Below are positions 56,231 to 64,000 of a DNA stretch of 64,000 nucleotides, piece by piece. The DNA comes from an uncultured Muribaculaceae bacterium (GTDB lineage Bacteria; Bacteroidota; Bacteroidia; Bacteroidales; Muribaculaceae), in the NCBI GenBank assembly GCA_958439725.1, contig CAUBWJ010000005.1:1-64000 (forward strand), written 5' to 3'. The translations under genes and the position numbers were made by a program. The notes under the pieces are model-generated. The model was given only the letters and a program-made list of their open reading frames with translations. It had not been told where the DNA came from and did no database searches. How positions within the stretch are numbered: position 1 is the stretch's first letter; each line of letters begins with the position of its first letter.

Positions 56231-56917
56231 TTATTCGGAGTGGCGGGTGAGGAGGTCGAGCATTTCGGGGCGGGAGATTATTTTTATTTCCTGCTGGTTG
56301 TAGTCTATGAGGCCGCGGGCTTTCATGCTGTCGAGTGTGGCCATGAACGACGAGCGCTGGACTCCGAAGAGTGAATAAAGGTCGCGCTGACGGCATGAGA
56401 GCACTATGTCGGTGCCTCCGCGCTGCGTCAGGGCCACAATCCAGAACGCTATGCGCTCCTCGAGCGATCCGTTGGTAAGTGCCAGCACACCGTCGATGGC
56501 TTTCTGCGCGTTCATGGACAGTATGTTCAGGAAGTTGAAAAGGAAAATGGGGTCGGAGTGAAGAATTTTCACATAATCGTGTTTTGTAATCTGGAGGATG
56601 CCTGTCGGGCCGATGGCTGTGGCATTGCAGGGGTAATGGGTGGCGCGTCCGAAGAGATAGTCCGGCGCTATTACATCGGGTGCCGACAGTGTCTGCGATA
56701 CTTTGAAGCGTCCGTCGGCATTGGCTATCGAGAGCCGTGCCTTTCCGGAAATAATAAATTTCACATGGGTGCAGGTTTCGCCCGCTGTCACAAGAGTCTC
56801 TCCGTCAAGATACTTCAGGAAATGGAACTTGGTGGATTCCACTACTTTGGATATATTGGCGTAGCTCACTCCTTTGAAAAGCGGCAGCCCCATCAATATT
56901 TCATACATGCTGTCCAT
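56231..56917 (-). CDS. Crp/Fnr-family transcriptional regulator
   Basis: 228 residues. The cyclic-nucleotide-type beta-roll (about 10-125) has HVKFIISGKARLSIANADG and the start of the dimer helix. The winged helix (about 150-225) carries CRQRDLYSLFGVQRSSFMAT. No Cys pattern for an iron-sulfur cluster is visible, so an Fnr oxygen sensor is unlikely; cAMP-binding motifs are incomplete, so the ligand is open. It is a single-gene unit next to the DUF3990 triad and a BASS transporter. Confidence 0.93.
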   Translation of the reverse strand: MDSMYEILMGLPLFKGVSYANISKVVESTKFHFLKYLDGETLVTAGETCTHVKFIISGKARLSIANADGRFKVSQTLSAPDVIAPDYLFGRATHYPCNATAIGPTGILQITKHDYVKILHSDPIFLFNFLNILSMNAQKAIDGVLALTNGSLEERIAFWIVALTQRGGTDIVLSCRQRDLYSLFGVQRSSFMATLDSMKARGLIDYNQQEIKIISRPEMLDLLTRHSE

Positions 56918-57041
56918 AATCGCTATGCTCTATGTCGGGATGCAAATAAAGGGCACCTCTCCTGCGTTTTCCGGCCGGGAATCGCGTTTCAATCTCCGGC
57001 ATCAGCGCAGGACAGCCCTGTCATATACATCCTTTGTTTAT

Positions 57042-57974
57042 TTAACGTTCTGCAGCGGAGTTAAGTTTGGAGTCCCGCTTTTTTTGTTTGAGATATAACT
57101 GGAGTGAGTTTATGGTGTTCTGCCATGCAATATATGCGGCAGGGGCCACTGACGTCACGGGATTGAGGTATGTAAGGGCCATCCAGATGGCAAGCACCGT
57201 GTTTTTCTGGCCCAGGCCCTGCGCTCCGGCAATGCGGTCGCCGTAGCGGCGTCCGATTCTGCGTCCGGCCACGAACTGGGCCACGCACACCACACCGGCT
57301 ACCAGCGCAAGCGCCACGAGCTCGGGGACGCGCGACGGCGGCTCTTTCATCACGAAACTCACTGCGCGTCCCACAACTATAATAAGCGATACCGCCCACA
57401 GATAGAATCCGATGGACTGCGACGACGAGATGCGGCGGTGCAGGGCAGGGGCGGCTCCTTTGAGCACGAGGGCAGTGACAAGCGGCCCGAGGATAAGCGG
57501 AAGCACACGCATGGCGATGGTGCTGACGGATTGGGTGAAGTCAATGTCGGCGGAGCCCATAAGCGTGAAGGCGGCGGGGGCGGTGAGCGCCACGGCCATG
57601 TTGCTCACCAGCGAAAATGTGGCCAGCCGGGCGATGTTTCCGCCGAGCATTCCGGTGATTACCGGAGCGGCCGTGGCCGTGGGGCAGAACACGCAGATGA
57701 ACGCTCCCTGGGCCACGTCGGTGCTGACGGGCAGCAATGCCAGATATATGGCAAGCGCTCCGCCCAGCTGCACGCACAGAAGCGAGAGCGAAAGGCCGGT
57801 AATCCTCATCTCCTTAGGCTCTATGCGGCAGAATGTGATGAAAAGCATTGCGAATATGAGCCAGGGGGTAAGAAACGCCACCGCTTCTATTATATTGTGG
57901 AAAAGAAATCCGCACAGCATGGCCAGCGGAAGCATCCAGGGCTTGAGTCTGTGGATAAACTCGGAATATTTCAT
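57042..57974 (-). CDS. BASS-family sodium-dependent transporter
   Basis: 310 residues with about nine membrane helices. The sodium-binding crossing motif region reads CVFCPTATAAPVITGMLGGN, and GLGQKNTVLAIWMALTYLNP near the C-terminus is the second half-site. The family imports bile acids, pantothenate-like or other organic anions. No metabolic neighbour fixes the substrate. Its own promoter is at 58000-58007. Confidence 0.88.
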   Translation of the reverse strand: MKYSEFIHRLKPWMLPLAMLCGFLFHNIIEAVAFLTPWLIFAMLFITFCRIEPKEMRITGLSLSLLCVQLGGALAIYLALLPVSTDVAQGAFICVFCPTATAAPVITGMLGGNIARLATFSLVSNMAVALTAPAAFTLMGSADIDFTQSVSTIAMRVLPLILGPLVTALVLKGAAPALHRRISSSQSIGFYLWAVSLIIVVGRAVSFVMKEPPSRVPELVALALVAGVVCVAQFVAGRRIGRRYGDRIAGAQGLGQKNTVLAIWMALTYLNPVTSVAPAAYIAWQNTINSLQLYLKQKKRDSKLNSAAER

Positions 57975-57999
57975 TTTGTGAAAAGATGTTTTCGGGTTG

Positions 58000-58007
58000 C
58001 AAAATTA
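58000..58007 (-). promoter_or_regulatory. -7 promoter element for the BASS transporter
   Basis: TAATTTTG on the minus strand, 26 bases upstream of the start. Confidence 0.55.
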
Positions 58008-58048
58008 CAAAAAAAGGATGTGGAGGGCAAAAACGGCTTCCCGTCCTT

Positions 58049-58080
58049 TTTGCGAGTTAACGGAGGATTGCCTATTTTTG
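58049..58080 (+). promoter_or_regulatory. Complete promoter for the GH2 gene
   Basis: TTTG (58049-58052) and TATTTTTG (58073-58080) are 20 bases apart, a good -33/-7 pair, 31 bases before the start codon. Confidence 0.7.
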
Positions 58081-58111
58081 TAATCCAACTATTGTATTTA
58101 TCTTCCATGCC

Positions 58112-60754
58112 ATGAAGTATTGCCGACTATTTATCACATTGCTTTCTTTCGTTATATGGACGCTCCCCGAAATCAGAGCCGCGGAATTTTCCACTGCGGG
58201 ATTTTACCGGCTGCCCGGCAGCCAGCGCGCGGTTTCTTCCATGAATCCGGCCTGGCGCTTCCATAAAGGGGATGCGGCCGGAGCATCCGACCCTGCTTTC
58301 AACGATTCATCATGGACGGTTGTCTCGCTGCCTCACGGGCTGGAGGAACTCCCTCCCGAGGCAAGCGGCTGCGTGAATTACCAGGGCCCCGCATGGTACC
58401 GTAAGCACTTCACACCGGCTGATTCGCTCAGGGGAAAGAAGGTGTTTCTGCATTTCGAAGGCATAATGGGCAAGAGCCGCGTCTATGTGAACGGAAAGCA
58501 GGTCACGGAGCATTTCGGAGGCTATCTTCCGGTGATAGCTGACCTTACGGGCCTTTTACGCTTCGGTGAAGACAATGTGATAGCCGTAATGACCGACAAC
58601 AGCGACGATCCCTCCTATCCCCCGGGAAAGCCGCAGGATATGCTCGACTTCACCTATATGGGAGGAATCTACCGCGACTGCTGGCTGGTGAGCCACGGCG
58701 ATGTCTATGTGACCGACCCAAATTATGAGGATATACCGGCGGGCGGGGGATTGCTCGTGACCTATGAGGATGTCAGCGACCGCTCCGCGCGCGTAAAGCT
58801 CTTGACCCACATCCGCAACGAGCGGCCGCGCGGTTTCTCCGGACGGCTCAATTATGAACTGATAGGCCCCGACGGGCATACAGTCGCCACCCACAGCCGC
58901 GCGCTGAAGCTCTCCGCAGGAAAAGACCGTGCCATTACCGATATTCTGACCGTGGACGCACCCCAACTATGGTCGCCCGATAATCCGAAGCTCTACCGCC
59001 TTAAAGTAAGCATCACTGATTCGCAGGGACGGGAGGCGGACTCCTTTATGAAGCGTCTGGGTATCCGTAGCGTTGAGTTCCGGGGCGAGAAAGGATTCTA
59101 TCTCAACGGCAAGTCATACGGTGAGCCTCTCATCGGGGCGAACCGTCATCAGGATTTCGCGGTCGTGGGCCATGCCGTGCCCAACGCCACCCACTGGCGC
59201 GATGCCAAAAAACTGCGCGACGCCGGTTTCAAGGTGATACGAAACGCCCACTGTCCTCAGGACCCCGCTTTCATGGATGCCTGCGACGAACTCGGGCTGT
59301 TTGTGATAGTCAATACTCCCGGATGGCAGTTCTGGAATGATGATCCGAAGTTTGCACAGCGTGTATATTCCGATATAAGAAACATGATACGGCGCGACCG
59401 CAACCATCCCTCTGTGTGGATGTGGGAGCCGATACTCAACGAGACATGGTATCCCGCCGATTTCGCCGGACGCACGGTGGAAATCGTGGGCGAGGAATTC
59501 CCCGGCGGACGCGCTCTGGCGGCCTGCGACGAGTCGGCGCGCGGAAGCGAGCACTTCACGATCCGCTTCCGTCATCCGGCCAATGCCGACCCGAGCGAAC
59601 AGAGAGGAGAGACGGAGCCTGAGGTGTCTTACTTCACAAGAGAATGGGGTGATAACGTGGACGACTGGAATTCACACAACTCTCCCAGCCGCGTGGCGCG
59701 CGGATGGGGAGAGCACGCCATGCTTGTGCAGGCACAGCATTATGCAAGCCCTGATTACCCCTATTCCTGTCTCGAAACCCTCCACCGCACCACGCCCCAG
59801 CACATGGGCGGCTGTCTGTGGCACTCGTTCGACCACCAGCGCGGATACCATCCCGATCCGTTCTACGGCGGCGTGATGGATGCCTTCCGTCAGCCAAAAT
59901 ATTCCTGGACGATGTTTGCCTCGCAGCGGCCGGCCGAAAAGCTCGACCGTCCTTTCGCCACCGGTCCGATGGTCTATATAGCCCACGAAATGACACCGTT
60001 CTCTCCCAAGGACGTTACGGTCTATTCGAATTGCGACGAAGTGCGCCTCACGTTCTGCCGCGACGGCAAAACCAGGACGTTGCGCCGCGACAGTCTTGGC
60101 AAAAGCATGAAATCGCCGGTATATCTCTTTACCGACATGTACGACTTCATGACCGACAAGGCTCTTGACCGCAACGGACATAAGGAGGATTCATGGCTCT
60201 TTGCCGAAGGAATCATTGACGGAAAGGTCGTGGCCTCGCATCGCGTCTTTCCCGCCAGGCGTCCCTCGCAGATACGCCTGAGTCTCGACAACGAGGGCAT
60301 TCCTCTTGTGGCCGACGGCTCCGACTTTGTTACCGTGGTGGCCTCGATGACCGACAGCGAAGGAAACGTGAAGCGCCTGAACAATCAGACCTTGCGTTTC
60401 ACCGTGGAAGGCGAGGGTCATATAATCGGTGATACTGTGACGGGCGTCAACCCTGTGCCTCTCACATGGGGAACCGCACCGGTGCTTGTGCGCTCCACCC
60501 TTACCCCCGGAAAAATCCGGATCAGGGCAACCACGGTGAAGGAAGGGCTTCAGACTCCTCTTGCCGGAGAACTTGTGATAGAAAGCGTGGCTCCCGCCAT
60601 GCCGCAGATCTATTCCGAATCAGAGGCGGCATCGCTTCCTGCCGCTACATCTCTCTCTCAGAAGGAAGCTGGCGGTGCCGACAGGAAGACTTCGGCCGAA
60701 AAACTCCGTGAGGTAGAGCGCCAGCAGGAGGAATTCGGAGAAAAGCCCAAATGA
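58112..60754 (+). CDS. Secreted glycoside hydrolase family 2 enzyme
   Basis: 880 residues. Signal peptide about 1-23. The GH2 sugar-binding domain (about 40-210) has GPAWYRKHFTPADSLRGKKV and VYVNGKQVTEHFGGYLPV, then an Ig-like domain and the TIM barrel from about 310. Candidate acid/base is Glu444 in HPSVWMWEPILNETWYP. A second Glu in YFTREWGDNVDDW (about 511) may be the nucleophile. A C-terminal Ig-like domain and a charged tail close the protein. It cleaves a beta-linked sugar such as galactoside, mannoside or glucuronide, not determined here. The LytS/LytTR pair follows it closely. Confidence 0.92.
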   Translation: MKYCRLFITLLSFVIWTLPEIRAAEFSTAGFYRLPGSQRAVSSMNPAWRFHKGDAAGASDPAFNDSSWTVVSLPHGLEELPPEASGCVNYQGPAWYRKHFTPADSLRGKKVFLHFEGIMGKSRVYVNGKQVTEHFGGYLPVIADLTGLLRFGEDNVIAVMTDNSDDPSYPPGKPQDMLDFTYMGGIYRDCWLVSHGDVYVTDPNYEDIPAGGGLLVTYEDVSDRSARVKLLTHIRNERPRGFSGRLNYELIGPDGHTVATHSRALKLSAGKDRAITDILTVDAPQLWSPDNPKLYRLKVSITDSQGREADSFMKRLGIRSVEFRGEKGFYLNGKSYGEPLIGANRHQDFAVVGHAVPNATHWRDAKKLRDAGFKVIRNAHCPQDPAFMDACDELGLFVIVNTPGWQFWNDDPKFAQRVYSDIRNMIRRDRNHPSVWMWEPILNETWYPADFAGRTVEIVGEEFPGGRALAACDESARGSEHFTIRFRHPANADPSEQRGETEPEVSYFTREWGDNVDDWNSHNSPSRVARGWGEHAMLVQAQHYASPDYPYSCLETLHRTTPQHMGGCLWHSFDHQRGYHPDPFYGGVMDAFRQPKYSWTMFASQRPAEKLDRPFATGPMVYIAHEMTPFSPKDVTVYSNCDEVRLTFCRDGKTRTLRRDSLGKSMKSPVYLFTDMYDFMTDKALDRNGHKEDSWLFAEGIIDGKVVASHRVFPARRPSQIRLSLDNEGIPLVADGSDFVTVVASMTDSEGNVKRLNNQTLRFTVEGEGHIIGDTVTGVNPVPLTWGTAPVLVRSTLTPGKIRIRATTVKEGLQTPLAGELVIESVAPAMPQIYSESEAASLPAATSLSQKEAGGADRKTSAEKLREVERQQEEFGEKPK

Positions 60755-60787
60755 CAGTTTCGATAACCGCGTTCCATATCCTCGCCT

Positions 60788-61930
60788 ATGAGATTTTCGA
60801 AAACGGCCTTCCTTAAGAAGTTGCTGCTCTTTCTGCAGGAAAGCGGCACCAAGTTCATTCATTTCTTTGCTCTGTGCATAGCTCTGCTTCTGCCTGAACT
60901 TCTGATGAATCTGCTTGATGTGCGCAATCCGGGCATCTCCCTGAATCTTTATGTGAAGACGGCGGTGTATATCGTGGTGTTCTATGTGGAATACTATCTG
61001 GTGCTTTCCGGCGAAATGCTTCGCGGCAGGGTGGACTGGCTCAGGTTTTTCGGACTCAGCTCTATTGTGACTGTAGTGGCTATGGCGCTGCTTTATGTAC
61101 TGTGGATAGAGAATATTCCCGAACTGCATTCGCTCGGCGACGGGCGCCCGGGGCCACCCCTGGAATTCCCCCATCTGGTGCCGGGTCATCCTGAGACGCC
61201 CCCTTCCATACCGTATATGGTTGGTAATCTGGTGATGATACTGCTGGTGATAGCCCTTGCCGTGGCCATCAAGACCTCGGCCCAGCTTCAGGCCCTCATG
61301 GAGAAACGCCATGAGAGCGCCATGCTGCAGCGTGAGCTGGAGCTGGCCCGTATAAAGTCGCAGATCAATCCGCATCTGCTCTTCAACACGCTCAACACCA
61401 TATATGCCATGGTGGAGATAAATCCCGCCGAAGCGCAGAAGGCAATCCATCATCTAAGTTCCATCCTGCGCTATTCGCTTTACAATATAACCACGCTGGT
61501 GCATCTTGAAAAGGAGCTTGAGTTCATAGAGAAATACTGCGCCCTGATAAAGATGAGGCTCGGGTCGAGGCTCAATCTCGAGATGGACATAGATGTAGGG
61601 CAGATGGGCAAGACGGAGGTAGCTCCTCTCATGCTTATCAACGCTGTGGAAAACGCCATGAAATACGGCGCGATTCCGGGCGAACCGATAAAAATAATGT
61701 TCCGGGCCCGGAACGGAGTGGTGAAAGCCGAGATTTCCAACAGCTATCACCCGGCCGAGAGGGCGCGCAACGAAGGCGCGCACATCGGACTGCGCAACAT
61801 GCGCCGCCGTCTGGAACTTCTTTACGGGGGCCGTCACACAATTGAAGTCAACGACAACGGGAGCCGCTACCAGCTGAAATGCAGCATAGATATCTCACAG
61901 CCGCCGTCATATTATAAAAAACCAAAGTAA
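60788..61930 (+). CDS. LytS-type sensor histidine kinase
   Basis: 380 residues. Four membrane helices (about 22-45, 55-75, 85-106, 143-165) form the input region. The His_kinase domain carries His197 in SQINPHLLFNTLNTIY, with the ATP-binding part in LINAVENAMKYG (N-box) and GLRNMRRRLELLYGG (G-box). Cognate to the LytTR regulator 14 bases downstream. Its input is unknown; the GH2 gene 33 bases upstream may be in the same transcript, as a sensing link to a glycan is possible but unproven. Confidence 0.93.
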   Translation: MRFSKTAFLKKLLLFLQESGTKFIHFFALCIALLLPELLMNLLDVRNPGISLNLYVKTAVYIVVFYVEYYLVLSGEMLRGRVDWLRFFGLSSIVTVVAMALLYVLWIENIPELHSLGDGRPGPPLEFPHLVPGHPETPPSIPYMVGNLVMILLVIALAVAIKTSAQLQALMEKRHESAMLQRELELARIKSQINPHLLFNTLNTIYAMVEINPAEAQKAIHHLSSILRYSLYNITTLVHLEKELEFIEKYCALIKMRLGSRLNLEMDIDVGQMGKTEVAPLMLINAVENAMKYGAIPGEPIKIMFRARNGVVKAEISNSYHPAERARNEGAHIGLRNMRRRLELLYGGRHTIEVNDNGSRYQLKCSIDISQPPSYYKKPK

Positions 61931-61944
61931 CCCAGAACCGCAAT

Positions 61945-62700
61945 ATGAAGAAAATAAGAACATGTGTGATTGACGACGAGCCTCTGGCCGCCGAACTGAT
62001 TGCCGGATATATAAGACGAACCGCTTTTCTTGAACTCGAGGGTGTATACTCGTCGGCCCAGGAGGCGGTGCGGTCCATAATGAAAGGGAAAGTGGACCTC
62101 GTGTTCCTCGACATCCAGATGCCTATGCTCGGAGGACTGGAATTCGCGCGCCTCATGCCCAAGGGCGTCAGGGTGGTGTTTGTGACCGCTTACAGTGAGT
62201 TCGCTCTGGACAGCTTTAAGGTTGGCGCCATAGATTATCTGCTGAAGCCCGTGAGCTACGAGGAGTTCGTAGGTTCGGCCACACGCGCGGCATCCCTTCT
62301 TTGTCCGGTGGAGGCCGAAGAAGACGACGGGCCGTCGGATACCGACAGCGATTATTTAATAGTGAAGAGCGAATACAAGCTTCATCAGATCCGCAAGTCC
62401 GACATAGTTTATGTGGAGGGTCTCAAGGACTATGTGAAAATCTGGCTTGACGGAGGTTCCCGCAGCATAACCACCCTGCTCAACATGCGTTCGCTCGAGA
62501 AGTCGCTGCCTGCCGAGAAATTCATGCGTGTTCACCGCTCTTTTATAGTGAACCTCGACAAAATCGAGACCATAGAGCGCAACCGTATAATCTTCGACGG
62601 CACGGCAGTGCCCGTGAGCGAGAGCTACCGCGATTCTTTTCAGAACTGGGTGACCTCACGCATGACAAGGACATTGCGCGGCGACGAAGCCGAGGAATGA
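61945..62700 (+). CDS. LytTR-family response regulator
   Basis: 251 residues. Receiver domain with acidic pocket Asp10-Asp11, phosphoacceptor Asp56 (DLVFLDIQMPMLGG), Thr/Ser in VTAYSEFALDSFKVGAIDYL and Lys in LLKPVSYEE. LytTR DNA-binding domain at about 140-245 with YVEGLKDYVKIWL and FMRVHRSFIVNLDKI. Pairs with the upstream LytS-type kinase. Its targets are not visible in this window. It ends 4 bases before the convergent rpiB. Confidence 0.95.
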   Translation: MKKIRTCVIDDEPLAAELIAGYIRRTAFLELEGVYSSAQEAVRSIMKGKVDLVFLDIQMPMLGGLEFARLMPKGVRVVFVTAYSEFALDSFKVGAIDYLLKPVSYEEFVGSATRAASLLCPVEAEEDDGPSDTDSDYLIVKSEYKLHQIRKSDIVYVEGLKDYVKIWLDGGSRSITTLLNMRSLEKSLPAEKFMRVHRSFIVNLDKIETIERNRIIFDGTAVPVSESYRDSFQNWVTSRMTRTLRGDEAEE

Positions 62701-62704
62701 CCGA

Positions 62705-63169
62705 TCAGTCGCAGTCTATCTTCTCAACCCTCTTTTCGTGGCGTCCTCCGTCGAATGGTGTCGAGAAGAATGTCTCGACTATGGCAAGGGCCTTGTTGGC
62801 ATTGATGAAGCGGGCGGGGAGCACGAGGATGTTTGCGTCGTTGTGGGCGCGGGCCAGACGGGCCAGCTCCACATCCCAGCAGAGAGCCGCGCGGATTCCG
62901 CGGTGCTTGTTCAGCACCATGGCCATACCGTTGCCTGAACCGCACAGGGCTATTCCCGGATAATCCTTGCCCGACTGCACGGCTTGGGCGCAGGGATGGG
63001 CAAAGTCGGGGTAGTCGCAGCTGTCTGCTGCATCGGTGCCGAAGTCCTCGACGGTTATGCCTGCTGCCTGCAGATGCTGTTTGATGACTTCCTTGAGTTC
63101 GTAGCCGGCGTGGTCGCTACACATTGCCACCGGTTTGCCGGGGCGGAGAATCAAAAGAGGTGTTGACAT
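62705..63169 (-). CDS. rpiB: Ribose-5-phosphate isomerase B
   Basis: 154 residues. SDHAGYELKEVI (substrate loop), GTDAADSCDYPDFAHP (active site Asp/His region) and ALCGSGNGMAMVLNKHRGIR (phosphate-binding loop, catalytic Cys) are all present. It interconverts ribose-5-phosphate and ribulose-5-phosphate in the pentose phosphate pathway. Convergent with the LytTR gene and 25 bases after the SDR gene. Confidence 0.96.
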   Translation of the reverse strand: MSTPLLILRPGKPVAMCSDHAGYELKEVIKQHLQAAGITVEDFGTDAADSCDYPDFAHPCAQAVQSGKDYPGIALCGSGNGMAMVLNKHRGIRAALCWDVELARLARAHNDANILVLPARFINANKALAIVETFFSTPFDGGRHEKRVEKIDCD

Positions 63170-63194
63170 GATTGGTCTGGAATATGTAATTTTT

Positions 63195-63932
63195 TTAGAT
63201 TTCGAGTGAAAGATGGCGCCAGATGCGTTGCGGTATAAGCTGCATCAGACGTGACGCCACGCCCCAGCGATAGTCGATATAGGCCACGCGGTGGCGCCGG
63301 AGAATGGCTTTTTCGATGAGGGGAGCCGCATAGTCCACGCTCATTATCATGGGATATGGTTTGCCTTCCTGGAGAAGGGGAGTGCGGATGAAGCCGGGGC
63401 GGATATCGGTGAAGGCCACATTGACCTGGCGCCGGTAGGCAAGCTGCTCGAGGCAGTTGATGAATCGCTGCTGGAAGCACTTTGACGCGCTGTAGGCCGT
63501 TGCCACTCCGAGAGCCTTTACTCCGGCCACGGATGTTATGGCGGCAATCTGGCCCTGATGCAGATTGGCCGTGTCGCGGAAATAACGGTATGCGGCGGTG
63601 ACAATGGCCGAGAATCCCATCACGTTGGTCTCCAGAGTGCGATGCACCTGGGCCGGATCGAGGTCGGGGTCGTTGAAGCCTATGCCGGCTGCAAACAGCA
63701 GCACGTCCATGCCGTCGCAGAGCTCTATCAGCTCCGTGAAGCGCTGCGCGGCATCGGGCTGGGTCACATCGATGCGCTTGGTTGCGATATTGGCGGGATA
63801 CTGGTCCTTTAACTCCTTGAGCCGTTCCTCGCGGCGTGCGGCTATGCCCACGCGCCAGCCTCCGCGGGCGAAGTCGGTTGCTATCCGTGCGCCGAGACCG
63901 GAAGATGCTCCTACAATGATGATTTTCTTCAT
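63195..63932 (-). CDS. Short-chain dehydrogenase/reductase (SDR)
   Basis: 245 residues. Cofactor motif KIIIVGASSGLGARIATDFA (TGxxxGxG-like), VLLFAAGIGFND (NNAG-like), catalytic Ser in AAITSVAGVKAL and Tyr-x3-Lys as YSASK. NAD(P)-dependent oxidoreductase, substrate unknown. Upstream of rpiB on the same strand, and downstream of the gene cut by the right edge. Confidence 0.92.
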   Translation of the reverse strand: MKKIIIVGASSGLGARIATDFARGGWRVGIAARREERLKELKDQYPANIATKRIDVTQPDAAQRFTELIELCDGMDVLLFAAGIGFNDPDLDPAQVHRTLETNVMGFSAIVTAAYRYFRDTANLHQGQIAAITSVAGVKALGVATAYSASKCFQQRFINCLEQLAYRRQVNVAFTDIRPGFIRTPLLQEGKPYPMIMSVDYAAPLIEKAILRRHRVAYIDYRWGVASRLMQLIPQRIWRHLSLEI

Positions 63933-63950
63933 GACTTAATATTCTGAAAG

Positions 63951-64000
63951 TTACGGGCGGCCGCCGGTATCGGCGCCTCCCTCAGAAGTATTAACTCCGC
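63951..64000 (-). CDS. C-terminal end of an unknown gene cut by the right edge
   Basis: On the minus strand one frame is open to a TAA at 63951-63953 and reads GVNTSEGGADTGGRP before it. A second open frame ends at an ATGA overlap with the SDR start (AREA...NIKS at 63929) and cannot be excluded. With only 50-70 bases present, no family can be named. Confidence 0.3.
   Translation of the reverse strand, partial: GVNTSEGGADTGGRP

Overview
This window looks like a chromosomal segment of a gut Bacteroidales bacterium; the gene content and fairly high GC fit a Muribaculaceae-like genome, but no 16S gene is present, so the family is an inference. The evidence is the repeated Bacteroidetes-type promoter (-7 TAnnTTTG, often with a TTTG about 20 bases upstream), near absence of Shine-Dalgarno sequences, many ATGA start/stop overlaps, a TonB-dependent receptor, GH20/GH2/beta-helix secreted enzymes, and Bacteroidetes-type RNase G, YhhQ and KdtA. 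I see no insertion sequence, prophage, CRISPR array or rRNA operon.

Layout. 0-6.2 kb: argC (cut by the window edge) and argR, then ychF, then a recJ-recQ repair operon behind a long, GC-rich, strongly folded leader. 6.3-12 kb: guanine deaminase with a folded leader, a GH20 hexosaminidase, an MscS channel with an unusual insertion and a clostripain-like lipoprotein. 12-20 kb: a ROK sugar kinase, an AT-rich island (small secreted protein plus a gene split by an in-frame stop), a five-part GH20/PA14 lipoprotein and a double SGNH esterase, a glycan-harvesting neighbourhood. 20-28 kb: mtnN-luxS plus an AlbA_2-domain gene, an esterase, a toxin-antitoxin locus whose toxin is internally deleted, RNase G, a 29-residue AURKAIP1/COX24-type protein, HU, and a Panacea-type two-gene toxin-antitoxin candidate. 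28-32.5 kb: two metabolite-controlled import units, a preQ1-I riboswitch before the queuosine-precursor transporter yhhQ and a cobalamin riboswitch before a BtuB-like receptor and its BtuF-like lipoprotein.

32.5-50 kb: radical SAM plus glycosyltransferase pair, a secreted beta-helix protein, a patatin-barrel protein and AspT-type transporter, an Lrp regulator with an inositol monophosphatase, an unusual membrane protein with two intracellular discoidin-like domains, a flippase-like plus NfeD pair, kdtA, gltX and tRNA-Arg(UCU). 50-64 kb: a GlmU-like left-handed-helix protein, asd plus a CPA2 antiporter, a decayed-looking stretch with two orphan terminators, an overlapping three-gene DUF3791-DUF3990-DUF3791 cassette (the best candidate for a little-described toxin-antitoxin or defence system), a Crp/Fnr regulator, a BASS transporter, a secreted GH2 followed by a LytS/LytTR two-component pair, rpiB and an SDR enzyme.

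The most interesting items are the DUF3990/DUF3791 triad, the toxin remnant with an intact antitoxin, the in-frame stop in the MG2/plug-like gene, the discoidin membrane protein, and the folded leaders before recJ and guaD.
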